Source: Campylorhamphus procurvoides (lineage: Eukaryota > Chordata > Aves > Passeriformes > Dendrocolaptidae). From it: a stretch of 64,000 bases of DNA. The stretch covers positions 248,001 to 312,000 of the forward strand of contig WBMV01007712.1 of assembly GCA_013396655.1 (NCBI GenBank), written 5' to 3'. A model generated the notes under the pieces. It searched no databases and had not been told where the DNA came from. It worked only from the letters and a program-made list of their open reading frames with translations. The position numbers and the translations under genes were made by a program. Of the stretch, positions 54,001-64,000 are shown piece by piece. The stretch's first letter is position 1; each line of letters starts with the position of its first letter.

Positions 54001-55730
54001 CAGTAAGCTCAAATTCCATGTAATTAAAAAGCTGGATTTTAAATCCTCAGTATGTATTGCTGCTTTTCTAAATGCAGCCTGCATTTAGAGACAGTGTGGG
54101 AGGTTGGTTTTGTTCAGAGCTTTCTAAAGCCTCCATAATGAAGTGAAAGTCCCCCTTGCTTCTCGCCGCCTCTGGGTGCATACAAAGCCGGCTGGTTGCT
54201 GTGCAAGCCTGTCACTCTAACACTCACTGCTGTCACAGATGCCTGGGTGGGCAGAGCACCAGCTAGTTATCTTCAGAACTCACAGCAACATTACAGAGGC
54301 TCAGCCTCGCCTCCTAAGGAAGCTAAATTCATCCCTGAGGAGGCGGAGAGCTGTGCTGCGCTGCGGCAGTGCCCTGCTCCCAGCTCTGCCGCTCACTGAG
54401 GGCACCCTGCTGCAGCTCTGCCTGCAGCAATACCTGTGCAGGGGTGCAGCTGCACTGACCTGCACTGTGGCCTCACAGATCTGTGGTGTTCTCACAGTTA
54501 CAGCTGCCAAGCCATGGTAAAATGCACCTCCACAGCCTGTGGTGCTTCTTGAAGGTGTTGCTCTAGTCAGCTGGCACCTACAGGTGGAACAGGAATTACT
54601 GCTACTGCTGCTGCAGCCACAGTCTGTGATGAACCTTAACCTCAGTGCAGCAGGGCTGGCATTGGACTTATGTGATAGTAATGGCTTGTCTTAGCAGGCA
54701 GAGGGGGTACAGGCACTAAAATTTGGTGAGAACATGATCAATAGAAATTTCAGGAGTGCCACACGCAGGAGATTTGTATGCTTTTCAGCACCAGCTCAAA
54801 ATGACCTCTTCAATTCCTCCTTATATGTCATCTGTTTGGATTTTAAGATTTTTAGAGCAGTGACTCTCTTACATGAAACAGTCAATTGACTTGAAAAATT
54901 TGTCAGTGGTTCTGAATGAGGTCTGTGGGTTTTAGTAGCTGTCAGCTCTCTCCCCCAGGGCACGGGGGCGAAGTGAAACCCACCAGAGGAACAAATATGA
55001 AGCGAGATAGGCTTGGCAGTATGCAAGGAAATGCTTCATTTATTTATTGTATATTGTTAGGACAGGAGTGTTTGTCCGATCCCGGAAAAACAGTTTAGGC
55101 TTGGTTTTGAGTCACTTTGGGGTTTGGGAGTCACTTAGATCTGATGGCATCAACACCTTTGTAGGAAGGAAGTAGGAGGAAGTTGATGCAAGATGACCAA
55201 TTGTGGACTTCACTGAGGGAAGGTGATGAGGTGCAGTGACCCCAGACACAGTGCAGATACTCACCTCCCACTGCCAAGCTGCCAACAAACTGGTGCCTGA
55301 ACACCATGTTTGGTGTTTGTAACACAGATGCAAGCCCAGTTTTATGGTAGCGTGACATAATAATGCATCCAGTCCCTGTTCCCTTGCAGATATTGGGGGT
55401 CTATCTTGTGCTCATCTGGATTTCATAAAACTGAGAGCCTGAGCTATGCAGAGTAAGGGTACAACACAGGTAAAAACTCCTGGCTAGATCCTCCTCCTAG
55501 GAGTGAAGAGGACATTCTCAGGAGCTCCAAATAATTTTACATTTGGGTCTAACATTTCACTCTCAGGGGACTCCAGGGGGCATAGCTGACCTGTGTTTCA
55601 CCAAGCCTTCCCATCTAGCACAGCTTGCTAGAGCACACACAGCCCTTCAATCATATCAGGGAGTGTTTCTGAGCTGCTTAATCATCTATTTTAATTTCAC
55701 ATCAACTCAACAACTGATTGAATACAGCAT
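51070..55730. other. Intergenic region between the convergent CCDC93 and HTR5B
   Basis: Mostly AT-rich unique-looking sequence. It holds additional AATAAA hexamers near 51715, 52331 and 52569, a 13-bp direct duplication TTTGTTAAATAAA at 53048-53073, and a local GC-rich patch at about 54150-54540. No coding exon is recognised. Confidence 0.6.
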
Positions 55731-55731
55731 G

Positions 55732-56210
55732 TTTATTCCTTTCCAAATAAATCTTAGAAATTAAGCCAGAATCCTGCCCATATCACAAACATTTTGGTAT
55801 TGCTCAATTAGCAGCTCCCACTGGTGCCTTTGCTAATGATGAAAGAGCTCCAGGATGGCACCTGTAGGTTGGAGGAGATCAGTTGTTCTGGGTTTGATAG
55901 TCATGGTATCAGACACACACAATGCTTCACCTGCAGACCTCAGCACATGCTGATTCCAAGAGCAGACGGGAGGTATTCTGTGCTTCCATCTTCTCTGCCA
56001 AACCCTGGAGCAGCACATATGTATTTCCGAGAGGGAACTGTAAAGTGTTAGTTGGTTTATATCCAAACATCTTTCATCTTCTTTTTCATTGTTCCTGAAT
56101 CCCCTCAAGTAGCTCTTATGCAGGAACACTGTTCATATCACAGGCATGTTTCCCTCAAGAAATCTCTATATTATGCAATAGAAGAATCATCTTCTCCTCT
56201 GTGTCCCCTT
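55732..56210 (-). other. HTR5B: Probable HTR5B 3' UTR with poly(A) signal at 55732-55737
   Basis: Reading the minus strand downstream of the TAA, the first clear AATAAA (TTTATT on the + strand) is at 55732-55737, about 475 bases on. The UTR end is inferred from this hexamer. More distal signals exist, for example near 55034. Confidence 0.45.
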
Positions 56211-56543
56211 TTATCTCTGCTTTACAAAAAGGTTCTTGAAGGCATTGTTGTAATTTTTGTTAAATGCTGTATAAATGAGGGGATTAAAGAAAGAATTTGA
56301 GTAGCCAAGCCAAAGAAAGATGCTTTTCCAGACAGGTGGGATGTTGCAGGAACAGAGGGGACTTATTAATTCTGTGATGAAGAAAGGGATCCAGCACAGT
56401 ACAAAAACTCCAATTAAGATGCCAACCATCAGAGCTGCCTTTTTCTCTTTCTGTTCTCTCCATGTTTCTCCATCTGTCTGGAAAGTGATAGCTGCACGAC
56501 GAGTTGTAAACACCATCTGTGGTTCTTGCGAAGTTTCCTTCAC
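56211..56543 (-). CDS. HTR5B: Serotonin 5-HT5 receptor, 3' coding exon (partial gene; TM6-TM7 and C-tail), probably HTR5B
   Basis: 5-HT5 receptors are class A GPCRs of the neuronal plasma membrane, coupling mainly to Gi/o. This exon encodes 110 residues and a TAA stop. In exon numbering, residues 1-35 are the end of intracellular loop 3, with a [10 protein letters not shown] segment. TM6 spans about 37-60 and carries the CWxP switch at 50-53. Extracellular loop 3 holds SPLCSC. TM7 spans about 71-92 with WLGYSNS and the NPxxY motif as NPLIY at 87-91. A short tail ends VKQR. The acceptor, read on the minus strand, is TTTTGTTTTGAG before GTGAAG, the 5-HT5-family intron position in loop 3. The frame is intact. 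The upstream exon (TM1-TM5) is absent, so the intron exceeds 7.4 kb. HTR5A is the alternative paralogue; adjacency to CCDC93 favours HTR5B. Confidence 0.88.
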   Translation of the reverse strand: MKETSQEPQMVFTTRRAAITFQTDGETWREQKEKKAALMVGILIGVFVLCWIPFFITELISPLCSCNIPPVWKSIFLWLGYSNSFFNPLIYTAFNKNYNNAFKNLFVKQR

Positions 56544-59500
56544 CTCAAAACAAAAGCAAACACGGTTTCTTACCAAGACAGTTTGTTTGAGTGAAGTATT
56601 ACTTTTAAGTGACAGCACAACATCTGTGCACCTACCACAAAAGGCCTCTACTCCATTGTTTCCATGTTAAAAGTAAGAAAACACCCCCGAGTGCCAAAGT
56701 TACCAGACTTCTCATTACACTGGAAAAGCTGTCAAGTGTGACTGACAAACAGAGCTAAATAAAAAGTAACTGATGCCATGTGTGTTGTGGCATTCTTCTT
56801 CAGTTTATTTTATTGGATGCCTAGGTACCTAGTGGGAAATCATGTTGTTAAGGCAGGCTAACAAAGGCCTGTGCATTCTGCATATCCCTACACTAGACTC
56901 ATGCTGCTACATGACCTTTAGGGTCCTTTAGAGCTGCTCTAGATGAACTGCTTTAGCAGAAGGGTTGGACTACCATGATCTCCAGAGGTCCCTTCCAACC
57001 CCAACTATTCTGTGATTCTGTATTCTGTCAAAAAGTACTCCACTGTCAGAAAAACACCATTTCAATTGGCCTTCAGTTCAAACTGTGGCTTCAGCAGAAG
57101 TTACACAAGAGAGGAGTAAATTTCAGCTACTCCAGGTTGCCAAGAGTGCTTCGTGTCTCCTTCTGTCCCTCTAAGGGAGGACATTCATCTGTGCAGCGAG
57201 TACAGACAGCACAGGGCTCCAGATGACAGCCAGACTGTGGCAAACAGGTTCTGGGCACAAGTCATTAGTGTGCTTAGAGTCTAACCAGAAGAAGATAATC
57301 CCTTGTGATTTTAATCTGAAGATCAAAGTATCTGCATTATTAAAAGTTTTTCTAGGCCGTACACTTATGAGGACAGTGCAATAAAATAAACAGTTTTAGG
57401 ATGCAACCTGAGGCTCTAAAATTCGCCTAAGTGATAATTCACAGGCACTGCAAGACTTCAACACCACTCCAAAGGTGGCTTGTTGTTAAATTAGCTATGT
57501 ATTCCACATGCATGTGCCACCTTTGTGCAAGCTCAGTAATAGATGGAGGGCCCTCTACTTAATATGAGCATGGCAGCTCAGAGAGGGAAGAACTGGCAAT
57601 GGCTAAACAATCACTCTTCAAGATGGATATCCCTGTCTGCACTCCCAGACATGAGACATGGCTGCAGAATGTAAGAGAAGCAGATTATGGGCACAGGCAA
57701 ATAATAGAGGAAAATGAAAATCACATCTGTTCTGACAATTAAAATGGGACAACCCTCATGTAGCAAGGATCACACCATTTGTCTGCAGAAGGACTTGCTC
57801 TGCACATCCTTAATCATAGTCTGCAAAATGGGATGAATGTATGACATGAGGACAAATTTGTGACAAGCAACCCTGAAAGATTATGTCTTAGCCCTGAGGA
57901 ATAGTTACATAAGTATACCTCTTGGGAAGAGCCATACAAAGGACTCTGTCACTAGCATTGGGCATAATTTAGTACTATGCTCAACCTTCAACTCTTGCTG
58001 AAAAAGTAGAGCTTGCAGTCTGCCATCATCATCAAATCACAGCCTTTTTGCTACTTCATGTTTTAAAAGGCTTATGACTTAACTGCAGAAATTACTAGCA
58101 GCGACCCTTTTATTATTTAATTGCATATTGTGAGAAAAAATTATTTCATACATTTTGATAGAAGATACTGCAGCCCTGAGGTGTTCTCCCCAGTAAAGCC
58201 TGCACTTACAGGCTGGTCAAGCTCCTACTGAAGTCAAAGGAGCTTTCACAAACTTCACTGGTTGTTAGATCCAGCCTCTGAATACAAAACAGCAAGTGAA
58301 AATAGATCATGATCTGTTTTGTAAATCACAGAACAGCAGTTGTCTTCCCGTCCACTTAATTTCTACTTGCTCTGATGTCACAGCTGTCTTCTCATTTGGT
58401 TTTTCTACTAGTTTTGCCCAAAACTTCTAGATAATGTTGTATTAACAGTAGTAATAACAGTGAAAATAGCAGTCTGGTCCTTAAAGAAAAATAATGGGAT
58501 CTGTCATGGAACCTTCCATTAAATAAATGTGGCAGACTGGAGATAGTTTGCTTCAATTCTCCACAAGAAATCCCTTGAAAAGGAGACACAAAATGTTCTT
58601 GAAGAGGTAACTAGTATCCCTGCTCCTTGAAGTCTTTCAGGCTTGGCATACCTGAGAGATGCTGGCAGCTGCTCCTGGCTTGTAGCATCACAAAAGGGCC
58701 CCAGATTTACAGAGGGTTTCCAGCCAGGGACTCCTGTGCTCAGTGCCCTGCACCAGTGATCCCTCCCTGCCCTGTCACCACCCACACCTCCTGCAGCACC
58801 TCTGCCATCCCATCCTTCCTATGGGAACCAATAGGTTTTTAAAGTTAAGCCATTCACATCAGAAAATATTGTATCAGTGCGGACTGCAAAGATGGGGAAG
58901 TCCAACCTTTCATTATCACTTTTATTTTTATTGCTCTCTCTATGATTTGCTGCAGACCTGACTCATCTCCCTGGCCTGGTTGGTGAAGGATTATCTTTGC
59001 TACAGCTTTCGGCCCCCAACACCACATTATTATGGATATTTGCTATAAGCCAACCCACACGGAGCCTATGGAAAGTAAATCAGCCTGCTGCATGCAAAGC
59101 CTGAAGGATTCCCTCCCTTATGCAGGCATGGGGTAATCCACCCTAGTTTGGCGTTGTCTGAACAAGACATATGCCAAAAAGATTATGTAGCTGCTTTCCG
59201 GCCTTGCTAGTTGTGATTTACTTGAACTAAACACAGCTCTAACTATACCACATCTGCAGCTCCCCATGCCAATCCCAGAGTTTTTGCATGGACTCCAATT
59301 TCTAGAGTAAGTCACAATACCTGACCATTATCCCTGGACCACATGAAACAAAGGACAAGCCCATTCTGGGCCTACTGAGGAGCAGGTTGTGACAGTGGAA
59401 AAAGTGGTCACACACTGTAAATTAAAGCAGTCCCTGGAGATGCCTGAGGTTATACCAGGGACATCTCTCATTGTGAGCTTCTCTGTGGTGTTGAACACTG

Positions 59501-62500
59501 TTGTCACCCAGTGTTTAGCAGCACACTATGCCTTGGGCACAGACTTCCTTCCATCTGCCCAGGCACTGCTCCAGGATCTACAGAGCAGGAGCAGTGGGGA
59601 AATAGCTGGTATGAAAGGACTGCTACTCTGAGGCCAGGATTAGGCTCTGCATTTATGAAATCAGCTATTTCCAAGACAACAGTCTCTGTCTGAGAAGTGC
59701 AGAGGCAATGGCTTTCCAGGGAGAATAACAAAGAGTAAATGAAGGAAATGAGCTCTCAAGCACAAATTCTTCTACAGACACAAAGGAGTTTGGTTTTAGT
59801 TTCAGAATTTATTCTTCTGTACACTGATAAGCAGTTATAGTTCAATGCCACTTGACTGTTTGTCTGTCCCCAGTGAATCACTACTACTAAATGGCTATAT
59901 GTTCCTAGAGCTGTATGTTCCCAATTCCTGTGTTCCTAGCAGTGTCACAGAGAACATGCCACCAAGGAGCTTCTGACAAAATCCCTTGATTAAAAATGTT
60001 CCTTATAGCTTTAATGATTGTTACTACTGGTCCTTTGTGGCAGGTACTCCGTATGTTTGTCCTGCACCTCCAGGGTCTGAAATAACAAAACAAGAGCAAT
60101 GATAATAAACTTAAATCAAATCTGGCTTACTATCACAAATTAAGAGTTTTGCCTGCTACAGTGTGATTCAGCAAAGGTTATTATTGCCTCAGTGTAGCTT
60201 TGGCACTCCTTGTTCAAAGAACAAGAACAGAAGAAACTGAAATGCACAACAATGGAAACATAGGAATGTCTTCACTTTCTTGGATGGTCCACCAATAACA
60301 GAGTCAGTTCACTTGACAGGGAGAGAAACACCTGCTTTCTCTCCCAGGATTTTCTTTTGCTGCAAGGAGGAGTAACTCCATATTTCTCCCAGGAAATCAC
60401 TAGCTACTCCACTTTGCTTCCTGCCTCACCTTTCTCCTAGCTGACATTTGCTGCAACTATTCCAGACAGTTGAACTTCATTTCCTGACCCATTTTTTCTA
60501 CTTGTACAGTCAGAAGCAGAAATAAAAAATGGAAGGCCTGTGATCCCTTCAGAGAAGAAGAATCTGTTTTCTCTTCCACATTGTCCTGACTAGTTAAGTG
60601 AGTTGAAGAGGCTGAAGGGGCCAAGGTGAAGAATAACACTGCACTGCTGGAGCTCTGGGTCTGATACTGTTTAAAGTGGGAAGGACTCACAAAAACCAAG
60701 GTTTAGATCGTGCCTCATTTTTCATACTATGTACAAGTACTTCAAGAGGAAAAAAAGCAAACTAAAAAAGACCCCCAACCATCAACAGAGCTTTGTTTTT
60801 AACTCCTCAAAAATTTAATCCTGACTCTGCAATTGCTACTTGTATGTAATCCAGACATTCAGATTCTGGCATCCATGGGTTTGCTGGGCAAAGCCTATGC
60901 TACAAGGGACTTCATTGATTTAAAAGGGCATTATCCAGCAGTACTTGTTGTTTGTCAAGCAGTTTCACTTATTTCAATTGGACTGTTTAGAGAGAGCATT
61001 ATTACCTGCTGTCAACAAGGTGTGACAGAGCATAGCTCTGTCAGTGATGGTATGTCACTAGGATTTTTACAAGGATCATCCACGTCAGTACTGCCTGCAG
61101 GATTCACTTTTTAAGGAGTTTCATAACCAGCAAACAAATAATTATAAAAGCACCAGCTTGAGGATCCAAATTCTGCATTTTTTTTCTTTTAAGGGAAAGC
61201 AAGAAACAAGCTCTTATTAAAATTAGAAGAACCCCAGATGTTTCATGTCCATCTCCCTCATCCAAATTTTTTCAAAGGTTTTAAAAAGTATTTTTCAAAA
61301 ACACAAGTACAATTTTAACCCCAAAATTATTCAAAATAGCTATTTTGTAATATTCCATTCTGCAGCCCTGTAAAGGTATAGAAACATAAGGTATGTATGC
61401 CAACTCTCAGTTTGGAAGAAATTCCCTTTCTCTATGAAAAGAAAAATATACATACACACATAAATATATATATATACAGTGGCAACTAGCAAAGCACTTT
61501 GGTGCCAGCTCTGTTGGCTGAAAAGCACAGTGCAATAACATCAAGGTACCACCATGACTGTTCCACTTGGTGCATCTGTTTCTTCAAGGCACCCCTACTG
61601 GCACATGAGTACTAGGAACTCAAATGTTTTCCTCCTTAAACTTGCCACAATTAACTGGTTATCCCTCATCCATGGGGCACAGCTCCAACCCAGTGCTACC
61701 TGTCAGCCAATGCCTGAGTCCAACACTCATGTCTCTCCCAGCAGGGATCACTGCTGTTATTGCTCACCTCCAAACTGGGAAGCGCTTCCAGCCTTTGGTA
61801 TCATCTGCCAAAAGCACCTCTAATGTTCCTCAGATCACCTAATGCAGGGCACCTGGAGTGAAAACTGACACAGATGCAGAGGGCAATTCACATCCAGAGT
61901 AATGGTGACAGAAGGAAAATGCTGTCAGGGAGAGCAGACAGGTGAGCCTTCTCAGAGAAGGAAGGGATGAAAGAAAGCAGAGAGAGGAGAGGCATTAAGG
62001 GAGAAAGAAATGGTAAATTAGGGTGAGCTGATGGCCAAACTAAGGGAAGTGGAATAGAATTTGCCCCATCAGAGAGAAGGACAGACAGCCTGATCACCTC
62101 TGCATATGAAGAAGCAAAGCTGGATCACCTGACTGGGTTTGCCACATAACCTGGAAATGTTATCCTTGTGTACAAAATAAAGTTTTGCCAAAGGAACAAT
62201 CATGTAATTTCTGAAGACTCCCCTCCAGAATTCACTGGGAAACTGCTGCTCTTCCTGTGCATGTGATGAATCTGGCTACTATAAGCTTAAATAAGATCAG
62301 GATAAAACTCTGTCAATATGTCTCAATCTCCTCACTTAGAAAACAGAGAAGAAATGCATCCTGAATGCCAGCTCCCTTGATCTATGGGTTCATTTAAGGT
62401 GCACATGTGCAGCCCTTCTTTTACATGAGGAGCAAAGTTTGCATCTGGATAACAAAAATCTTTTTATTTAAGTCAGCAAATGAGGCCGTTGGGAGGAAAA

Positions 62501-64000
62501 CTGCCACTACATACGAACTGCAGATCCAAGAGTCTGTGTTATAAAAGAAGTTAATATGTCAAACACTGCCAAGAAGGGAAAGACGAAGAACTACTGGCTT
62601 GAGCATTTGCTGGTATTGCAATAACAGCTATACTGGCAACCCTTCCAAAACGAGGATTCAGTTCACACTGATAGAGATCTTTTATCAGTACAGCCTAAAC
62701 CAGCTCCCAGACACTGCATCAGCAAAAAAACACTCACCTGCCAGCCATGCCGGGCCCACACAGGGGCTTTTGCAGACAGAACTACAACAGTCAGGAGCCA
62801 GACCTTTTTCTGACAAAACTGACATACCACTGTGTCTGTAGACTAGCTTGGGCAGCAATGCCTCAGCTCATTTATCTTCCAGAACTTTAGATTCCAAACA
62901 AGTAGTCGTGTATGAGAATGTGTGTATGTAAAAGACGAAGCATGAAAAAACCACTACAACTGATCAGCTGGCTTTAGTGTTAATACAAAGATTATGCATT
63001 GACTCCAAGCAATATATTCATCATACTTATAACAATTTGGAAAGAAATTTGATGCAAACTAAGGGGTGAAGACCATAGGAAAAAAAATGCCACTGGAGGA
63101 GACATTCTTAACTTTTCTAACACATTTTATACTTTTGCACAGAAGATACTTTCATTAATCAATATATATTAAAAATATCTTCAGGACATTACAATCCAAA
63201 TCTGTAAGTCTAATCACATATAACTGCCAGTGTTATTATCTCTTGCAAGAATCTGGGAATGCAGATACAGACTTTTATTTGTAACCATAATAATGTGTTT
63301 CCTACCATGAGCCCATATCAAAGTTAGAGGGATTTAGCAGAGGAGTGAGGCTGTGCAGGATTAGCCCAAATTGCACAGAAATGCTCCATGTCTCTTTAGA
63401 CATCTCTAACATCCACACAGCTCATCTTTTGCTATTGGGAGAGGACTGGGCTTAGGAAGTACAACAGGCAATCACAAAAACATACGGAATCTTTTCCACA
63501 GGCAGATGTGAGAGTAAGAGTATGTGACAGAATGCAGGGGGAGTTTACAGAGAGCACTGAGCTGCCAGCACCATCACGCAGAGAGCCTCAGTTAGGGGAC
63601 ACAAGGGGCCAACCCCAACCCTTCCGAAGGGACACAGCTCTCCTGCCTGCAAGGTGTGTCCCCAAAATGAATGAGACCTCCCACACGTGGGATTACAGAT
63701 GATCTTGATGGTAAGAAGGACATGGTTTTTAAGGCTGGAGGCATTTTTAAACGGCAAAGAATTAATTGCTCATTGCTTTAACACTATGCAGCGAGCAGTA
63801 TTCAAGGTAAAACAGCCCAAGCACATCAATAAAGTGCATTATTTGCTTATTTAAACGTATCGAGACACACAAACTCTGTGCTGGTAGATAAAACGTTCAT
63901 GCATTTACTTTGTACAGGACTTAGGGATCTGTTTATGTCTTTGCTTACCACACTAACACTATAAAAAGAAATAAAGAAGAAAAAGCCCTAAGGAATGGCA
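56544..64000 (-). other. HTR5B: HTR5B intron 1 (partial, runs off the window)
   Basis: This is the non-coding sequence between exon 2 and the unseen exon 1. It contains a CR1 fragment at about 56880-57035 and a short TA repeat at 61464-61477. I found no minus-strand reading frame with GPCR TM1-TM5 features. Otherwise nothing recognisable is seen. Confidence 0.7.
56880..57035 (+). mobile_element. CR1-type LINE, short 3' fragment in the HTR5B intron
   Basis: It contains the diagnostic GGTTGGACTACCATGATCTC, then AGAGGTCCCTTCCAACCCCA, and ends in ATTCTGTGATTCTGTATTCTG. The 5' boundary is uncertain. It is in antisense orientation to HTR5B, about 340 bp upstream of exon 2. Confidence 0.85.

Noticed and set aside
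56544..56618. Extending the HTR5B coding exon upstream to the in-frame ATG at 56618
   Set aside because: The extra residues do not resemble 5-HT5 loop 3, and an acceptor AG sits exactly at the family's intron position before VKETSQ.
58392..63757. Short minus-strand frames that might be HTR5B exon 1
   Set aside because: None carries TM1-TM5 features such as the DRY motif or the expected length of more than 200 codons, so exon 1 must lie beyond the window.
1..64000. Prokaryote-type systems, CRISPR arrays, tRNA or rRNA genes
   Set aside because: No regular direct-repeat array, cloverleaf or ribosomal RNA signature was seen; the window is ordinary vertebrate gene and intergenic DNA.

Overview
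The window is vertebrate nuclear DNA, most likely from a bird. It is AT-rich with widely spaced short exons, GT-AG introns and one sharp CpG island. It carries 3' fragments of CR1-type LINEs, the dominant avian retroposon. There is no sign of bacterial, phage or organellar organisation, and no operon, CRISPR or other prokaryote-type system.

Two protein genes can be supported. The main one is CCDC93 on the + strand, complete from ATG at 9997 to stop at 49954. I resolved 23 coding exons whose phases all join, giving a 617-residue protein. CCDC93 is a subunit of the CCC (COMMD-CCDC22-CCDC93) part of the Commander complex, which recycles membrane cargo from endosomes. The second is the 3' coding exon of a serotonin 5-HT5 receptor on the - strand (56211-56543). 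It encodes TM6, TM7 and the C-tail. I call it HTR5B because that gene, or its human pseudogene, lies next to CCDC93 in mammals. Its first exon is not in the window, so its intron exceeds 7.4 kb. The two genes converge tail to tail. Apart from synteny there is no reason to think they work together.

Layout: 1-8580 is an intergenic stretch with no recognisable gene, one pentanucleotide microsatellite and one AC-rich tract. 8583-9092 is GC-richer and holds a two-copy 62-bp tandem repeat. 9093-9513 is a CR1 3' end abutting the CCDC93 CpG island (about 9540-10140). 9997-49954 is CCDC93. Its 3' UTR probably runs to about 51065. About 51070-55730 is intergenic and includes a small GC-rich patch near 54150-54540. 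55732-56210 is the probable HTR5B 3' UTR, followed by its exon 2 and then a long intron to the window end with a second CR1 fragment.

CCDC93 introns (1 to 22) are approximately 741, 1656, 2366, 2473, 1331, 3413, 1095, 1218, 457, 1020, 4621, 4147, 186, 546, 1245, 1114, 264, 3086, 2912, 1387, 1654 and 1172 bp. Except where a feature or finding is listed I see only AT-rich unique-looking sequence in them. Nothing here is convincingly a new biological system. The observations most worth checking are the apparently intact HTR5B exon, the short CCDC93 linker at exons 16/17, the GC patch between the genes, and the CR1 next to the promoter.
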